Source of the DNA: Verrucomicrobiia bacterium
GTDB taxonomy: Bacteria > Verrucomicrobiota > Verrucomicrobiia > Verrucomicrobiales > Akkermansiaceae
DNA: 64,000 nucleotides
Direction of reading: 5' to 3'
Assembly: GCA_030432565.1 (NCBI GenBank)
Contig: JAUIGV010000014.1
Coordinates: forward strand, 62,001-126,000
Part shown: in pieces, positions 46,566 through 55,549 of the stretch
Layout: each line of letters starts with the position of its first letter
Numbering within the stretch: the stretch's first letter is position 1
Notes under the pieces: generated by a model
What the model saw: the letters and a program-made list of their open reading frames with translations, nothing else
Databases searched by the model: none
What the model was told of the DNA's origin: nothing
Program-made: the position numbers and the translations under genes

Positions 46566-47701
46566 TTTCTCCTCCCAAAGATATTCGCGTCGGCCTCGTC
46601 GGAGCCGGTTGCATGGGTCGCGGCATCGCTTTCCAAATCGATGCCACTCCCGGCCTCGCTCTCGCCTGGGTCGCCGACCTTCACTCCGGGGCTGCCGCCG
46701 AAGTCGCGGAACTCGCTCCCGGCGCGCTCCACGGAAGCGATTTCCAAATCCTCTTTCAAGACCAACCCGTGGACGTCCTCGTGGAAGCCACCAACTCCAT
46801 CGAAGCCGCCGCGAACCACTGCCGCTTTGCCCTCACCCACCAGGCTCACGTCGTCCTCATGAACGCCGAGGTCGACCTCGCCCACGGTCCCGAATTGGCC
46901 CGTCTTGCCGAGGCCAATCAACTCGTCATCACTTCCGATGCCGGAGATCAACACGGCGTCCTCGCCACCATGATCGCAGAAGCCGGCCTTATGGGATTCG
47001 AAATCGTCCAGGCCGGCAACATCAAAGGCTTTCTCGACCGACGCGCCACACCCGACTCCATTCGCCTCGAGGCTGAAAAGCGCAATCTCTCCGCCACCCA
47101 ATGCTGCGCCTACACCGATGGCACCAAACTCCACATCGAAATGGCCGTCCTCGCCAATGCGCTCGGCTACCTCCCGCCACGAGGAGGGATGACGGGACCA
47201 CGTGCCGACCGCGTCGAGGAATCTCTCACCCTTTTCGACTTCGACACTTACGAAGGAACGCCACGTATCGAGTATCTCCTCGGAGCCGAACCCGGCGGTG
47301 GGGTTTACCTTATCGTCACTCCCAAGAAAGAGATCCCTGCCGAGCAATCCTTTTACCTAAACTACTACAAACTTCGTACATCTCCCTGCGGAAAATACCG
47401 GCTCCTCTACCGCCCCTACCACCTCTGCCATCTCGAAACCCCGAAAGCGGTCTTTAGTGCAGCCGCGGGCAAGGCCATCCTTGCTCCTCCCAAAAAGAAA
47501 ATCTGCGAAGTTTACGCCTACGCCAAAAGCAACCTTCCCGCCGGCACCAGAATCTCCCACGCCATCGGCTCCGCCGAACTCTACGGCCTCGTCGAACCGC
47601 TCACCCCGGGAAAAGTACCCATTACCAGCCTCGAATCCGAAATCACCCTGGGCACCGATCTTTCCCAAGACCAGGCTCTCGCCCCGCACCACATCGCCTG
47701 A
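46562..47701 (+). CDS. NAD(P)-dependent dehydrogenase with SAF domain (homoserine-dehydrogenase-like)
   Basis: The protein has 379 residues from ATG 46562, which overlaps the asnB stop. The N-terminal Rossmann fold has VGLVGAGCMGRGIAFQID. The middle part has VLVEATNSIEAAA and VITSDAGDQHGVLATMIAEA, with GNIKGFLDRR, the fingerprint of the homoserine-dehydrogenase-like/SAF family often found in LPS or nonulosonate clusters. The C-terminal SAF-like domain includes ICEVYAYAKSNLPAGTRI and AIGSAELYGLVE. The substrate is unknown; an oxo-acid or amino-sugar acid is likely. With AsnB it may form a two-step unit that oxidises and amidates a surface sugar (inference). Confidence 0.8.
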   Translation: MISPPKDIRVGLVGAGCMGRGIAFQIDATPGLALAWVADLHSGAAAEVAELAPGALHGSDFQILFQDQPVDVLVEATNSIEAAANHCRFALTHQAHVVLMNAEVDLAHGPELARLAEANQLVITSDAGDQHGVLATMIAEAGLMGFEIVQAGNIKGFLDRRATPDSIRLEAEKRNLSATQCCAYTDGTKLHIEMAVLANALGYLPPRGGMTGPRADRVEESLTLFDFDTYEGTPRIEYLLGAEPGGGVYLIVTPKKEIPAEQSFYLNYYKLRTSPCGKYRLLYRPYHLCHLETPKAVFSAAAGKAILAPPKKKICEVYAYAKSNLPAGTRISHAIGSAELYGLVEPLTPGKVPITSLESEITLGTDLSQDQALAPHHIA

Positions 47702-47937
47702 CGTCCGCCAATCAGCGAAAAACCCACGAATCCCTGCGGTGTCGGAGCCTTCAAATGACCCTGGATCCCGGGTCCCGCATCACTCTCCTTGAAGCCTTCG
47801 CCGAATCGGGGCTTGTCGCAAATCATGGGTGACGTCGGATTTGCAGATCGGAAAGAATCCCTTGGTGCCTCTGTCGTGGCGATCGGGATCGCTGAACCAC
47901 GATTGAATGAAAGCTCGCCCGTTCACCTTCGGTAGCG

Positions 47938-49128
47938 ATGAGTCACATGAAATGCATTCCAAGACTATTGTTCATCGGGTTTTCACTGGTTGGTGGAAGC
48001 CTCTTACCGGCAACCTCCTCCGGGCCCACTTCTCTCTTTGACGGAAAAACACTCGAAGGTTGGACCGCTCTCCCCGGTGGAACGTGGACGGTTGAGGACG
48101 GAGTGATCGTTGGAAAGAGCCCCAAAAGCGAGAAGCGACACGGCATGTTGCTCTCCGACAAACAATATTCGGACTTTGTCGTGACCGCAAAATTTAGAGT
48201 GCTTGCGGGCGACAGCGGATTCTATTTCCGGTCGGAACGCGTTGAGAGCAATGTCAGCGTCAACGGCTTTCAGGTCGAAATTGATAGCTCGCAGGAAACC
48301 GGAGGGCTCTATGAAACCGGAGGACGTGCCTGGGTACAGCAACCCACACCGGAAATCATCGCCAAACGCAATTACAAGCCCGGTGAATGGGCAACGCTTG
48401 AACTCCGCGCAGTCGGACGCGATCTCGAAGTAAAGATCAATGGCGAAGTCTCGTCCAAACTCACTAATGACAAGGGGCGGCTCAAAGGATACTTCGGTCT
48501 TCAGCTTCACGGCGGACAGAAGATGCATGTCGAGTTCAAGGACATCGCCATTCAGGAAATTGCTGATGATTCCGGCTTCGTCGAGATGTTCAATGGCAAG
48601 GATCTGACAGGCTGGAAGACCAACGGCAACTGGGTCGTCGAAAAAGACAAGGTCATCGCTCTCAAACCCCGCCCCGGCGAAAGCGGCTGGCAGCGCTACG
48701 ATGACTACCTCGCCACCGACCGGAAATACGGCGACTTCATCCTGGATCTTGAATTCAAATTTGAGCCAACCGGAAACTCCGGTGTTTTCATGCGCGTCGG
48801 CGATCTCAAGGATCACGTCACCAGTGGTTTCGAGGTCCAGATTCTCGACACCCACGGTAAGAAGAATTTCGGCCACCATGATTGCGGGGGAGTCATCCGC
48901 ACCTCGGCCCCTAAAACGATGGCCGTGAAGCCGGCCGGCGAATGGAATCGCTACCTCATTACGCTCAAAGGATCCAAGCTCACAGTCTTTCTGAACGACG
49001 CACTCATCCAAGATCTGGATCTCTCCAAAACCGGCATGAAAGACCGGCCACTGAAAGGATACATCAGCTTTCAGGACGAAGCCAAACGGGTCTGGTATCG
49101 TAACGTCCGGATCAAAGAACTCGATTAA
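47938..49128 (+). CDS. Exported double-DUF1080 (3-keto-disaccharide hydrolase-type) protein
   Basis: The protein has 396 residues. ATG 47938 and ATG 47947 are both possible; the latter begins MKCIPRLLFIGFSLVGGSLL, a good signal peptide. Two DUF1080 domains sit in tandem: about 30-210 (TSLFDGKTLEGWTALPGGTW, SGFYFRSERVES) and about 215-396 (VEMFNGKDLTGWKTNGNWV, SGVFMRVGDLKD, VQILDTHGKKNFG). The domain has a concanavalin-like sheet; characterised members cleave 3-keto-disaccharides or related glycosides. Both copies keep the strand W-x-V-x-x-G/K-V-I motif. Tandem duplication within one chain is unusual but seen in the phylum. Confidence 0.88.
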   Translation: MSHMKCIPRLLFIGFSLVGGSLLPATSSGPTSLFDGKTLEGWTALPGGTWTVEDGVIVGKSPKSEKRHGMLLSDKQYSDFVVTAKFRVLAGDSGFYFRSERVESNVSVNGFQVEIDSSQETGGLYETGGRAWVQQPTPEIIAKRNYKPGEWATLELRAVGRDLEVKINGEVSSKLTNDKGRLKGYFGLQLHGGQKMHVEFKDIAIQEIADDSGFVEMFNGKDLTGWKTNGNWVVEKDKVIALKPRPGESGWQRYDDYLATDRKYGDFILDLEFKFEPTGNSGVFMRVGDLKDHVTSGFEVQILDTHGKKNFGHHDCGGVIRTSAPKTMAVKPAGEWNRYLITLKGSKLTVFLNDALIQDLDLSKTGMKDRPLKGYISFQDEAKRVWYRNVRIKELD

Positions 49129-49146
49129 GCTGCCCGCTCGTCTTCC

Positions 49147-49820
49147 TTATCGGCGGCGTCTCAGGAAAGCGAACGCCGGGAGGCATACCAGCAACGCCGA
49201 TGACGGCTCGGGAATCGGCTGCACTTCAATAATGGCCGAAAAAGGCATTTCTCCAAAAAACGTCGACTCATCATAATGATCGTTCCAGGTCCCTTGCGGG
49301 ATAAAAGGGTCAAACATGGAGGTGTTCGTGAGATAGACAAAGTCTTCGCTGCCATCCGGGTCATTGGGAAGATTCATCGCCCAATTCGTGTGCTCCACTT
49401 TTTCCCCATTTCCCAGCAAAAAATACCCTCGTGGTTACGATCGTTCAAGCCAATCCAAATCACCTGGTGCCTGTAACCTTGACCGGAAAGAATCGCCGGA
49501 AAATGAGTCGTCAACCAGCTCTGCTCGGCCGGATTATTGATCGAAACCAAGCCGGACAAGACCGTATCCGAGGAAAGTGATTTCGCGTAAGCGTCCGCAG
49601 CACTCCAGGTGACTCCACCCAGCGGGTTCTCAGGAGTCGCTTCACCCGAGATCAAATGGTAGGTATGGCCGTTTTCCGGGTTTGCCACGGTCTTCACCCG
49701 CAGAATCGGCGAATCGTCGAGCACCACAACCGAAGCGCCACTTTCCGGAGAGACCAAAACCCCTGCCGCCATGATGGTGACGTGTGCCAGATTGAAAAAT
49801 TTCAAACTTACGCGCTTCAT
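49147..49820 (-). pseudogene. C-type-lectin PEP-CTERM gene with a frameshift
   Basis: From ATG 49820 the frame encodes a signal peptide and a C-type-lectin-like domain (TWSAADAYAKSL, LVSINNPAEQSWLTTHF, IWIGLNDRNHEGIF). It then runs into CWEMGKKW and stops. In the -1 frame the protein continues as LLGNGEKVEHTNWAMNLPND, the exact continuation of a lectin domain, and ends in IPEPSSA, a hydrophobic helix and RRRR, a PEP-CTERM tail. The break falls in a run of six A (49418-49423 on the plus strand). One additional base there would restore a single ORF of about 220 residues. Either a recent mutation or an assembly error. Confidence 0.75.
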
Positions 49821-50097
49821 TCTGTAATTTTCTATACGAGTGAGATCAAACAATCCTTTAAAGGAATTTTCTTCCAAGAAATGAATTTCTGAACGCGAAA
49901 TGATGATTTTTTCTGCAAAAATCAAGATTAACTGGAAAATATTACTAGTGATGTGGACTAAGTTATTTAATTTCAAAAGGTTAAAATAACAAAATGTCCA
50001 TTTGCCTCTTCCGGAATCCGAAGTGGGATTCGCTCCCGAATTTGAAAGCCACGATCCAAATCCGCCGTTTGGTCCACCCACAAACCTGCCAAAAACA

Positions 50098-51942
50098 ATG
50101 ATCCGTCTCATCCTTTTCACGCTTCTCCCCTTCGTTTCGATTGCTGCCGAACGCCCGAACATTCTCTGGATCACGACCGAAGACAACGCCTCCCATTGGC
50201 TCGGCTGCTACGGAAATCCGGAGGCCCGGACCCCGAACCTGGACGGCCTCGCCAAGAAAGGGACCCGCTTCACCGCCGCGTATTCAAACGCGCCCGTCTG
50301 TGCGGTCGCCCGCGCAACCATTCTCATGGGCAGGTATTCACCCTCGATGGGAACCCAGCACATGAGAAGTCGTCACACCATTCCAGCAAATCTCAAAACC
50401 TACGTGCACCACCTGCGGAAAGCGGGCTACTACTGCACCAATGCCTCGAAGACTGACTACAACTTCGCCGGAAACGACAAGAGCCACTGGAACGATTGCT
50501 CGGGTCGAGCCCACTACAAAAACCGCCCGGAAGGATCGCCCTTCTTTGCCATTTTCAATCTGACCACGTGTCACGAAAGCTCCCTCTTCCCAACCAAGTT
50601 TGAAAAGAGCCGCAAGTCCGGCTTCGTCCCGAAGAAAACCCGCCTCAACCCTGCCGACCTCACCCTCCCCGGCCACCTTCCCGATCTCCCCGAAGTCCGC
50701 CGCGATGTCGCCCGCTACCATGACATCATGACCTCGACCGATGTGCAGATCGGCAAAATTCTCGCCCGGCTTGAGGACGACGGCCTGGCCGATGACACCA
50801 TCATCTTTTATTATGGAGACCACGGCGGTCCCACGCCTCGCGGCAAACGCTACCTCCATGACACCGGCGTGCGCATTCCCATGATCGTACATGTTCCGGA
50901 GAAGTGGCGGAGTCTCTCACCATTCACCCCCGGAAAACCCAGCGATGAAGTCGTTGCCTTCGTCGACCTTGCTCCCACTGTCCTGTCCCTTGCCGGACTA
51001 AAGGATAGCAACATGCAGGGACGCCCCTTCCTTGGAAAAAATCGGGTGGAGCCTGCTGAAGCTCATCACGCCTTTCTTTTCGCCGACCGCTTCGACGAGA
51101 TCTATGGTCTCCGCCGCGGGCTGACCGATGGAAAGTTCAAATACGTCCGTCACTTCACCCCGCACGTTTGGGCCGCGCCGTATTCCTTCTATCAATTCCA
51201 GATGCCTTCTTGGGTGGCCTGGCAAAAAGCCTGGAAGGAAGGAAAACTGAAAGGTGTCCAGGCATCGATCTGGGAAAATGATCAGCCGACCGAAGAACTT
51301 TACGACATCCGTAACGATCCGTGGGAACTTAAAAACCTCGCCAAAGACCCTGCCTTCAAAGAGCGCCTCATCACAATGCGCACGGCACTCAAAAACAAGA
51401 TGACCGAAATCCGAGATACCGCACTTGTTCCCGAGCCCCTCTTCGAGGCCGTGGCAGGCGGGCAGCCAATTGCCACAGCCGTTGGCCAGAGAGATTTCCC
51501 TTTGGCAAAACTCCTCGATCTCGCCTTCGTAGCCTCGGATAATGAAATCAAACATATCGGGACGCTTCGAACTGCCGCCAATTCCGACAACCCCGTCGAA
51601 CGATACTGGGGGCTCAGTGGCCTTGTCACCCTTGGCAAAAAAGCCGCTCCCGCAAAAGACCTTCTCGTCAAAAGCCTGGCCGACCCCAAAACCATCAACC
51701 GTGCGCAAGCAGCCCAAGCCATCTATCGCATCGGTGACAAAAAGGCGGCTCTGCAGGCGCTCGCCTCCGAACTCACCAACGATGAACTTTCCCGGACCAA
51801 CCAGGCCTTGATCGTGAATACTTACATGCAGCTGCGTGAGACCAAGGCCGTTCCAGAATCATGGTTGACGAAAGCCAGGCAGAGCAAAGGTGGAAATCCC
51901 CGGCTCGACGTTTTGGCTGAGAGCTTGAAGTTCCTGGAATAG
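50098..51942 (+). CDS. Exported S1-family sulfatase with variant CAVAR site and HEAT-like C-terminus
   Basis: The protein has 614 residues from ATG 50098, with a signal peptide (MIRLILFTLLPFVSIAA). RPNILWITTEDNA is the metal-binding start. The signature region is PVCAVARATILMGRYSPSMG; Cys-68 would become formylglycine, and Val stands where Pro or Ala is usual. FYYGDHGGPTPRGKRYLHDTG supplies active-site residues. After about 480, alpha-helical repeats (PVERYWGLSGLVTLGKKA, RAQAAQAIYRIGDKKAAL) follow the catalytic domain. A sulfate esterase acting on polysaccharide is likely; the repeats may bind partners. Confidence 0.92.
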   Translation: MIRLILFTLLPFVSIAAERPNILWITTEDNASHWLGCYGNPEARTPNLDGLAKKGTRFTAAYSNAPVCAVARATILMGRYSPSMGTQHMRSRHTIPANLKTYVHHLRKAGYYCTNASKTDYNFAGNDKSHWNDCSGRAHYKNRPEGSPFFAIFNLTTCHESSLFPTKFEKSRKSGFVPKKTRLNPADLTLPGHLPDLPEVRRDVARYHDIMTSTDVQIGKILARLEDDGLADDTIIFYYGDHGGPTPRGKRYLHDTGVRIPMIVHVPEKWRSLSPFTPGKPSDEVVAFVDLAPTVLSLAGLKDSNMQGRPFLGKNRVEPAEAHHAFLFADRFDEIYGLRRGLTDGKFKYVRHFTPHVWAAPYSFYQFQMPSWVAWQKAWKEGKLKGVQASIWENDQPTEELYDIRNDPWELKNLAKDPAFKERLITMRTALKNKMTEIRDTALVPEPLFEAVAGGQPIATAVGQRDFPLAKLLDLAFVASDNEIKHIGTLRTAANSDNPVERYWGLSGLVTLGKKAAPAKDLLVKSLADPKTINRAQAAQAIYRIGDKKAALQALASELTNDELSRTNQALIVNTYMQLRETKAVPESWLTKARQSKGGNPRLDVLAESLKFLE

Positions 51943-51957
51943 TCCGATCTCGCCGGA

Positions 51958-51979
51958 CGGCTTCCCTACCTGGAAGCCG
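51958..51979. terminator. Hairpin between convergent sulfatase and triple-repeat genes
   Basis: CGGCTTCC (51958-51965) pairs perfectly with GGAAGCCG (51972-51979) around a six-base loop. It overlaps the last codon of the minus-strand gene and lies 16 bases after the sulfatase stop, so it may terminate both. Confidence 0.45.
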
Positions 51980-53909
51980 GAGAAACCTGCAGACGAACAA
52001 AGACCCGCGAAGGCACTTGGGCACCGGTGCTGATAGCCCGGATCGCGCGGGTCAATCCGGTGGTTGGAATACCGGGGTTCGTGTCAAAGGTGATCGAGGT
52101 TCCATCCGGAGCTGCTTCCCCACTGCCGTAGAAATTGACCATGTCGGTCGACCAAAAATAGCTCGCATTGGCAGCTTCCGGAACGGGCTCAAGATTGATT
52201 GAATGAGAAAAAATGATCTCTCCGGTCGCCGCATTCACTCTCCCCATGCTCAGGCCGGTTGAAGCCTTCGAAGGATCAGTTCCGAGATGATTTTCGACCC
52301 CGTTGGGCTGACCATCTTGATCCGGATCGTCGTTGAATCCGGTCATTTCACCGACATCGGGGAAGCCCGCGATCCAGCCTGCATAGCCATCCTGCAAAGC
52401 GCCGGGAACAACGATGTTGTCGATTCCGACCCGTGATCCGGGTCCCCAAAGAGGCACCACCTTAAGCCCCACGACATCCGCGGGGACGAAGACATCAAAG
52501 GTATAGGTTTCCCAGGTCGAGCCATCACCGATCAAGGCCGGAAACATGTCTCCGGTATTTCCGAAGTCCGCCCCTCCCTCTCCGTAAAACTCAATCTTGA
52601 GGCCTCCGATACTTGACCCTTCAAAGATCTTAAGATCAGCCTTAAATTCGTAGTTCCCTTCCCCGGTAATTCCAAATCTGCTCTTGGGACTAATGCTGTC
52701 CCCATTCGCGACAATCACCCCGTAGGAACCTTCCGATCCATCGTTGGTCATCTCCACGAAACGCCCCGGATTTCCCCCGGTCTGGGGATAATCGTAAGTC
52801 GTTCCAACCTGATACTCGGTCCAGTTGGCATTACCATCCTCGAATCCCGCATTCAAAATCGGCGGGCTCGGGAATGCCTGCGAGCCGACCACGAAATTAT
52901 CGTAACCCACCCGCGAACCGATTCCCGCCAGAGGCACAAGCTTGATGCCATCCACCTCAAGGGGAATGTCCACCTGGAAGGTATAGGTGGCCCACTCGGA
53001 CCCATCACCAATCGGAGCAGGTTGCGTGAACGACACCTCACTTTTAAGCACCGCACCCCGATAAAATTCCACTTTCAATCCTCCAAGATCAGATCCAGAG
53101 AACAGCCTCATATCCTGCGAAAAACGATAGGCGGAACCTGCCTCCAATTCGAGACCACCGATCGGAATAATGGCACCTCCATTCGCCACCAAAACTCCGA
53201 ACCCCGCCCCATCATTCTCCATGACCGCGTATCCGTTGGGATTGCCATCGGCTGCCTCAAAAGCAAACGTGGTATTTTCACCACCGCCCTGAGCCCATGA
53301 CGCGCCGCCACCCTCGAAATCGCCATTCGGAATTTCAGTGATCGCTTCCACGTCAATCGGATTGGGATCGTAAGTGAGATTGTCATAAGCCACCGAGGAA
53401 CCGGCACCCCAAAGCGGAACCAGCTTCAAACCCTCGGTACCCACCGGAATGGTCACTTGAAATGAATACGTCTCCCAAGTCGCACCGGTTCCTATCACCT
53501 GCGGGAAAATATCCCCGGTCGATCCCGATAAGGCGCCGTTCTCGAAAAAATCTACCTTCAACCCTCCCAAATTGGCACCACTGACGATGCGCATATCCAA
53601 CTTGAAATCGTAAGCCTCTCCTGCGGTGAGACCGAGATTGGCGAGCGGGAGCTCCAGACCGTTGTCGGTGACAAGAATCCCAAAGCCGCCACCGCCCGTG
53701 TTATCAATGATCCCACACCCCCCCGGATTTCCCCCGGTTGCCGGGAATTCGTAAACAAAGGTCCCGCCACCGCTGGTTTGCTCCCATGCCGCGCCATCCG
53801 CCGCCTCAAAATCGCCATCAGGAATCATCCCCTCGGCAACCCACACAGGCGTGAGGCTGGCAGCAAAAAAAGCGGAAATTTTAGCTCGTCGGCAAACTCG
53901 TTTGATCAT
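51966..53909 (-). CDS. Exported protein with three carbohydrate-binding-like repeats
   Basis: The protein has 647 residues from ATG 53909; an ATG nine codons upstream is also open. The signal region is basic, then hydrophobic (KISAFFAASLTPVWVAEG). Three similar units of about 155 residues follow (about 30-185, 190-340, 345-505). Each opens PDGDFEAADG/IPNGDFEGGG/ILNAGFEDGN and includes a GLKVDF/GLKVEF/GLKIEF strand and a repeating GLKLVPLWG-like strand before YDNL or IDNIVV. This is the jelly-roll carbohydrate-binding layout. The C-terminus has DDPDQDGQPNGVENHLGTDP and a short strand module ending RVFVRLQVSPASR. Probable surface glycan-binding protein. Confidence 0.78.
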   Translation of the reverse strand: MIKRVCRRAKISAFFAASLTPVWVAEGMIPDGDFEAADGAAWEQTSGGGTFVYEFPATGGNPGGCGIIDNTGGGGFGILVTDNGLELPLANLGLTAGEAYDFKLDMRIVSGANLGGLKVDFFENGALSGSTGDIFPQVIGTGATWETYSFQVTIPVGTEGLKLVPLWGAGSSVAYDNLTYDPNPIDVEAITEIPNGDFEGGGASWAQGGGENTTFAFEAADGNPNGYAVMENDGAGFGVLVANGGAIIPIGGLELEAGSAYRFSQDMRLFSGSDLGGLKVEFYRGAVLKSEVSFTQPAPIGDGSEWATYTFQVDIPLEVDGIKLVPLAGIGSRVGYDNFVVGSQAFPSPPILNAGFEDGNANWTEYQVGTTYDYPQTGGNPGRFVEMTNDGSEGSYGVIVANGDSISPKSRFGITGEGNYEFKADLKIFEGSSIGGLKIEFYGEGGADFGNTGDMFPALIGDGSTWETYTFDVFVPADVVGLKVVPLWGPGSRVGIDNIVVPGALQDGYAGWIAGFPDVGEMTGFNDDPDQDGQPNGVENHLGTDPSKASTGLSMGRVNAATGEIIFSHSINLEPVPEAANASYFWSTDMVNFYGSGEAAPDGTSITFDTNPGIPTTGLTRAIRAISTGAQVPSRVFVRLQVSPASR

Positions 53910-53938
53910 CGGATTATTGAAGTAGAATGAATTCATGA

Positions 53939-53962
53939 TTGCATAGAATTACATTCATGCAA
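53939..53962. promoter_or_regulatory. Inverted repeat in a divergent promoter region
   Basis: TTGCAT (53939-53944) and ATGCAA (53957-53962) face each other across 12 bases, between the triple-repeat gene and the Ldh-family gene. It could be an operator serving one or both directions; no regulator was identified. The rest of the 195-base gap has no further clear signal. Confidence 0.35.
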
Positions 53963-54104
53963 GGAGGAAAATACCACTGGACTTTTCCCGAGGGATTCCA
54001 GCCATTTTTTCCAGGTCGAAAGCATTCCTCAGGACGACCTTTCTTGGCACTTGCCATCTCATCGGAAAAAGCCAGTCTTCCGCGCAACAAAACCCGTCAT
54101 ACAA

Positions 54105-55184
54105 ATGAGCGAATTCCACGTAGTCCCAGCAGCCAAACACGATGAATTAGTCACCGCCGCCTATCAGGCTCGAGGCTACAACGCCGATGAATCAGCCGTC
54201 GCCGCCTCCGTCTGCCAGGACGCCACCCGCCACGGAATTCGCACTCACAATGCCCTCAAGGCCCTCCACCTCGATCACCTCTTCGGCTCCGCCACCGGTG
54301 GCTGCGTTCCCGGCGCGGAGATCGAAGTCGTCAACAACCGCTTCAAAGCCTCCGAAGTCTGGAACGCCAACAAGAAGCTTGGCCAGGCCGTCGCCGTCGC
54401 CGCCATCGATCGCTGCATCGAAATGGCCGACGAATACGGCGTTGGGCAAGTCGCCATCGACAACGCCTTTCACTACCTCTGGGGCGGTGGCTACGTCATG
54501 AAGGCCGCCGAAAAAGGCTACATCGCATACACCAACTGCACCTCGACCTTGGCCGAAGTGGTTCCCTTCTTTGGCAAATTCCCCACCCTCGGCACCAATC
54601 CCCATTCGTGGGGATTCCCCACCCAGGAGGCAAACGGCTTCCCCATCGTCATCGATTGGGCCACTTCCACCGTTGCCATGGGCCGCGTTCAGCAACTCAA
54701 GCGCGAAGGCAAGCCTCTCCCTCCCGGAGCCGCCGTTGACAAGGACGGAAACGAAACCACCGATCCCAACGAAGTCGCGTCTCTCCTGCCCTTCGGAGCT
54801 CACAAAGGCTACGGCATGGCCCTCATCAACGAGCTCGTCGGCGGCTTCATCGGCGGAAACATCCCCACCGAGCGCGGCCGCGAAGGAGCCAAGACCACTT
54901 CCTGCTTCTACTTCCAAGTCATCCACCCCGATGCCTGGTCCGGCGGAGCATTCGTCCACGGCAACCAATCTGCCAACATGAAAGCCGTCATCGACGACAT
55001 CCTCGGTCACGGCAACGAAAAATGCCTCCTCCCCGGCCAGATCGAAGCCGGCTTCCGCAAGCGCACCGACGCCGCCGGCGGCCTTCTTTTCTCCGCCGCC
55101 GAGCTTGCCGAATTCAAGGAATTGGCCGATGAAGTGGGCCACACCGGTTGGGAACTCGAAAACTTCCCCGACGAATCCGCGTAA
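54105..55184 (+). CDS. Ldh-family (malate/L-lactate-type) dehydrogenase
   Basis: The protein has 359 residues from ATG 54105. The family marks include AAYQARGYNADESAVAASVC, HGIRTHNALKALHLDH with the catalytic-region His, then ATSTVAMGRVQQLKREGKPLP, LPFGAHKGYGMALINELVGG and GGAFVHGNQSANMKAVID. These proteins use a distinct NAD(P)H fold and reduce or oxidise 2-hydroxy acids such as malate, lactate, ureidoglycolate or sulfolactate. The exact substrate cannot be chosen from sequence; given the sulfatase-rich setting, sulfolactate-like compounds are conceivable but unsupported. FmdB follows 18 bases downstream. Confidence 0.9.
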   Translation: MSEFHVVPAAKHDELVTAAYQARGYNADESAVAASVCQDATRHGIRTHNALKALHLDHLFGSATGGCVPGAEIEVVNNRFKASEVWNANKKLGQAVAVAAIDRCIEMADEYGVGQVAIDNAFHYLWGGGYVMKAAEKGYIAYTNCTSTLAEVVPFFGKFPTLGTNPHSWGFPTQEANGFPIVIDWATSTVAMGRVQQLKREGKPLPPGAAVDKDGNETTDPNEVASLLPFGAHKGYGMALINELVGGFIGGNIPTERGREGAKTTSCFYFQVIHPDAWSGGAFVHGNQSANMKAVIDDILGHGNEKCLLPGQIEAGFRKRTDAAGGLLFSAAELAEFKELADEVGHTGWELENFPDESA

Positions 55185-55202
55185 CAATTGACTACCACCC
55201 CC

Positions 55203-55481
55203 ATGCCAAACTACGACTACAAGTGCGAAAAGTGCGACCACGTCTTTGAGGTCTTTCAGAGTATGAATGACCCCAAGCTCACCGACTGCCCGCAGGAAGG
55301 CTGCGATGGTCAGGTCAAGCGCCTGCTTGGCACCGGCTCCGGCATCATCTTCAAAGGCTCCGGCTTTTACGAAACCGACTACCGCTCGGATTCCTACAAA
55401 GCCGGAGAGAAGAAAGCCTCCGAATCAAGCTCGCCGAAACCGGAGAAGAAGGAGTCCAAGCCCGCCAAGTCCTCGGACTAA
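55203..55481 (+). CDS. FmdB-family zinc-ribbon protein
   Basis: The protein has 92 residues from ATG 55203. PNYDYKCEKCDHVFEVFQSM and DCPQEGCDGQVKRLLG give the CxxC/CPxxxC zinc ribbon of the FmdB family. GSGIIFKGSGFYETDYR is the typical distal part, and the Ser/Lys-rich tail is disordered. The family is a putative small regulatory protein; its role is unclear. It is likely co-transcribed with the Ldh-family gene. Confidence 0.88.
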   Translation: MPNYDYKCEKCDHVFEVFQSMNDPKLTDCPQEGCDGQVKRLLGTGSGIIFKGSGFYETDYRSDSYKAGEKKASESSSPKPEKKESKPAKSSD

Positions 55482-55549
55482 ACATGCTTTCCTGACCCGA
55501 CCAGCCCTCGAAGCTTGTCTCATCGCAAATTCTCCCCGAAGGTAAAGCC

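Noticed and set aside
47702-47937. Possible hidden gene or terminator between the SAF dehydrogenase and double-DUF1080 genes
   Set aside because: Only a weak GACCC/GGGTC stem and no ORF with family signal.
48004-49011. Open frame of 335 codons opposite the double-DUF1080 gene
   Set aside because: No motif and no start signal; the plus strand has two clear DUF1080 domains.
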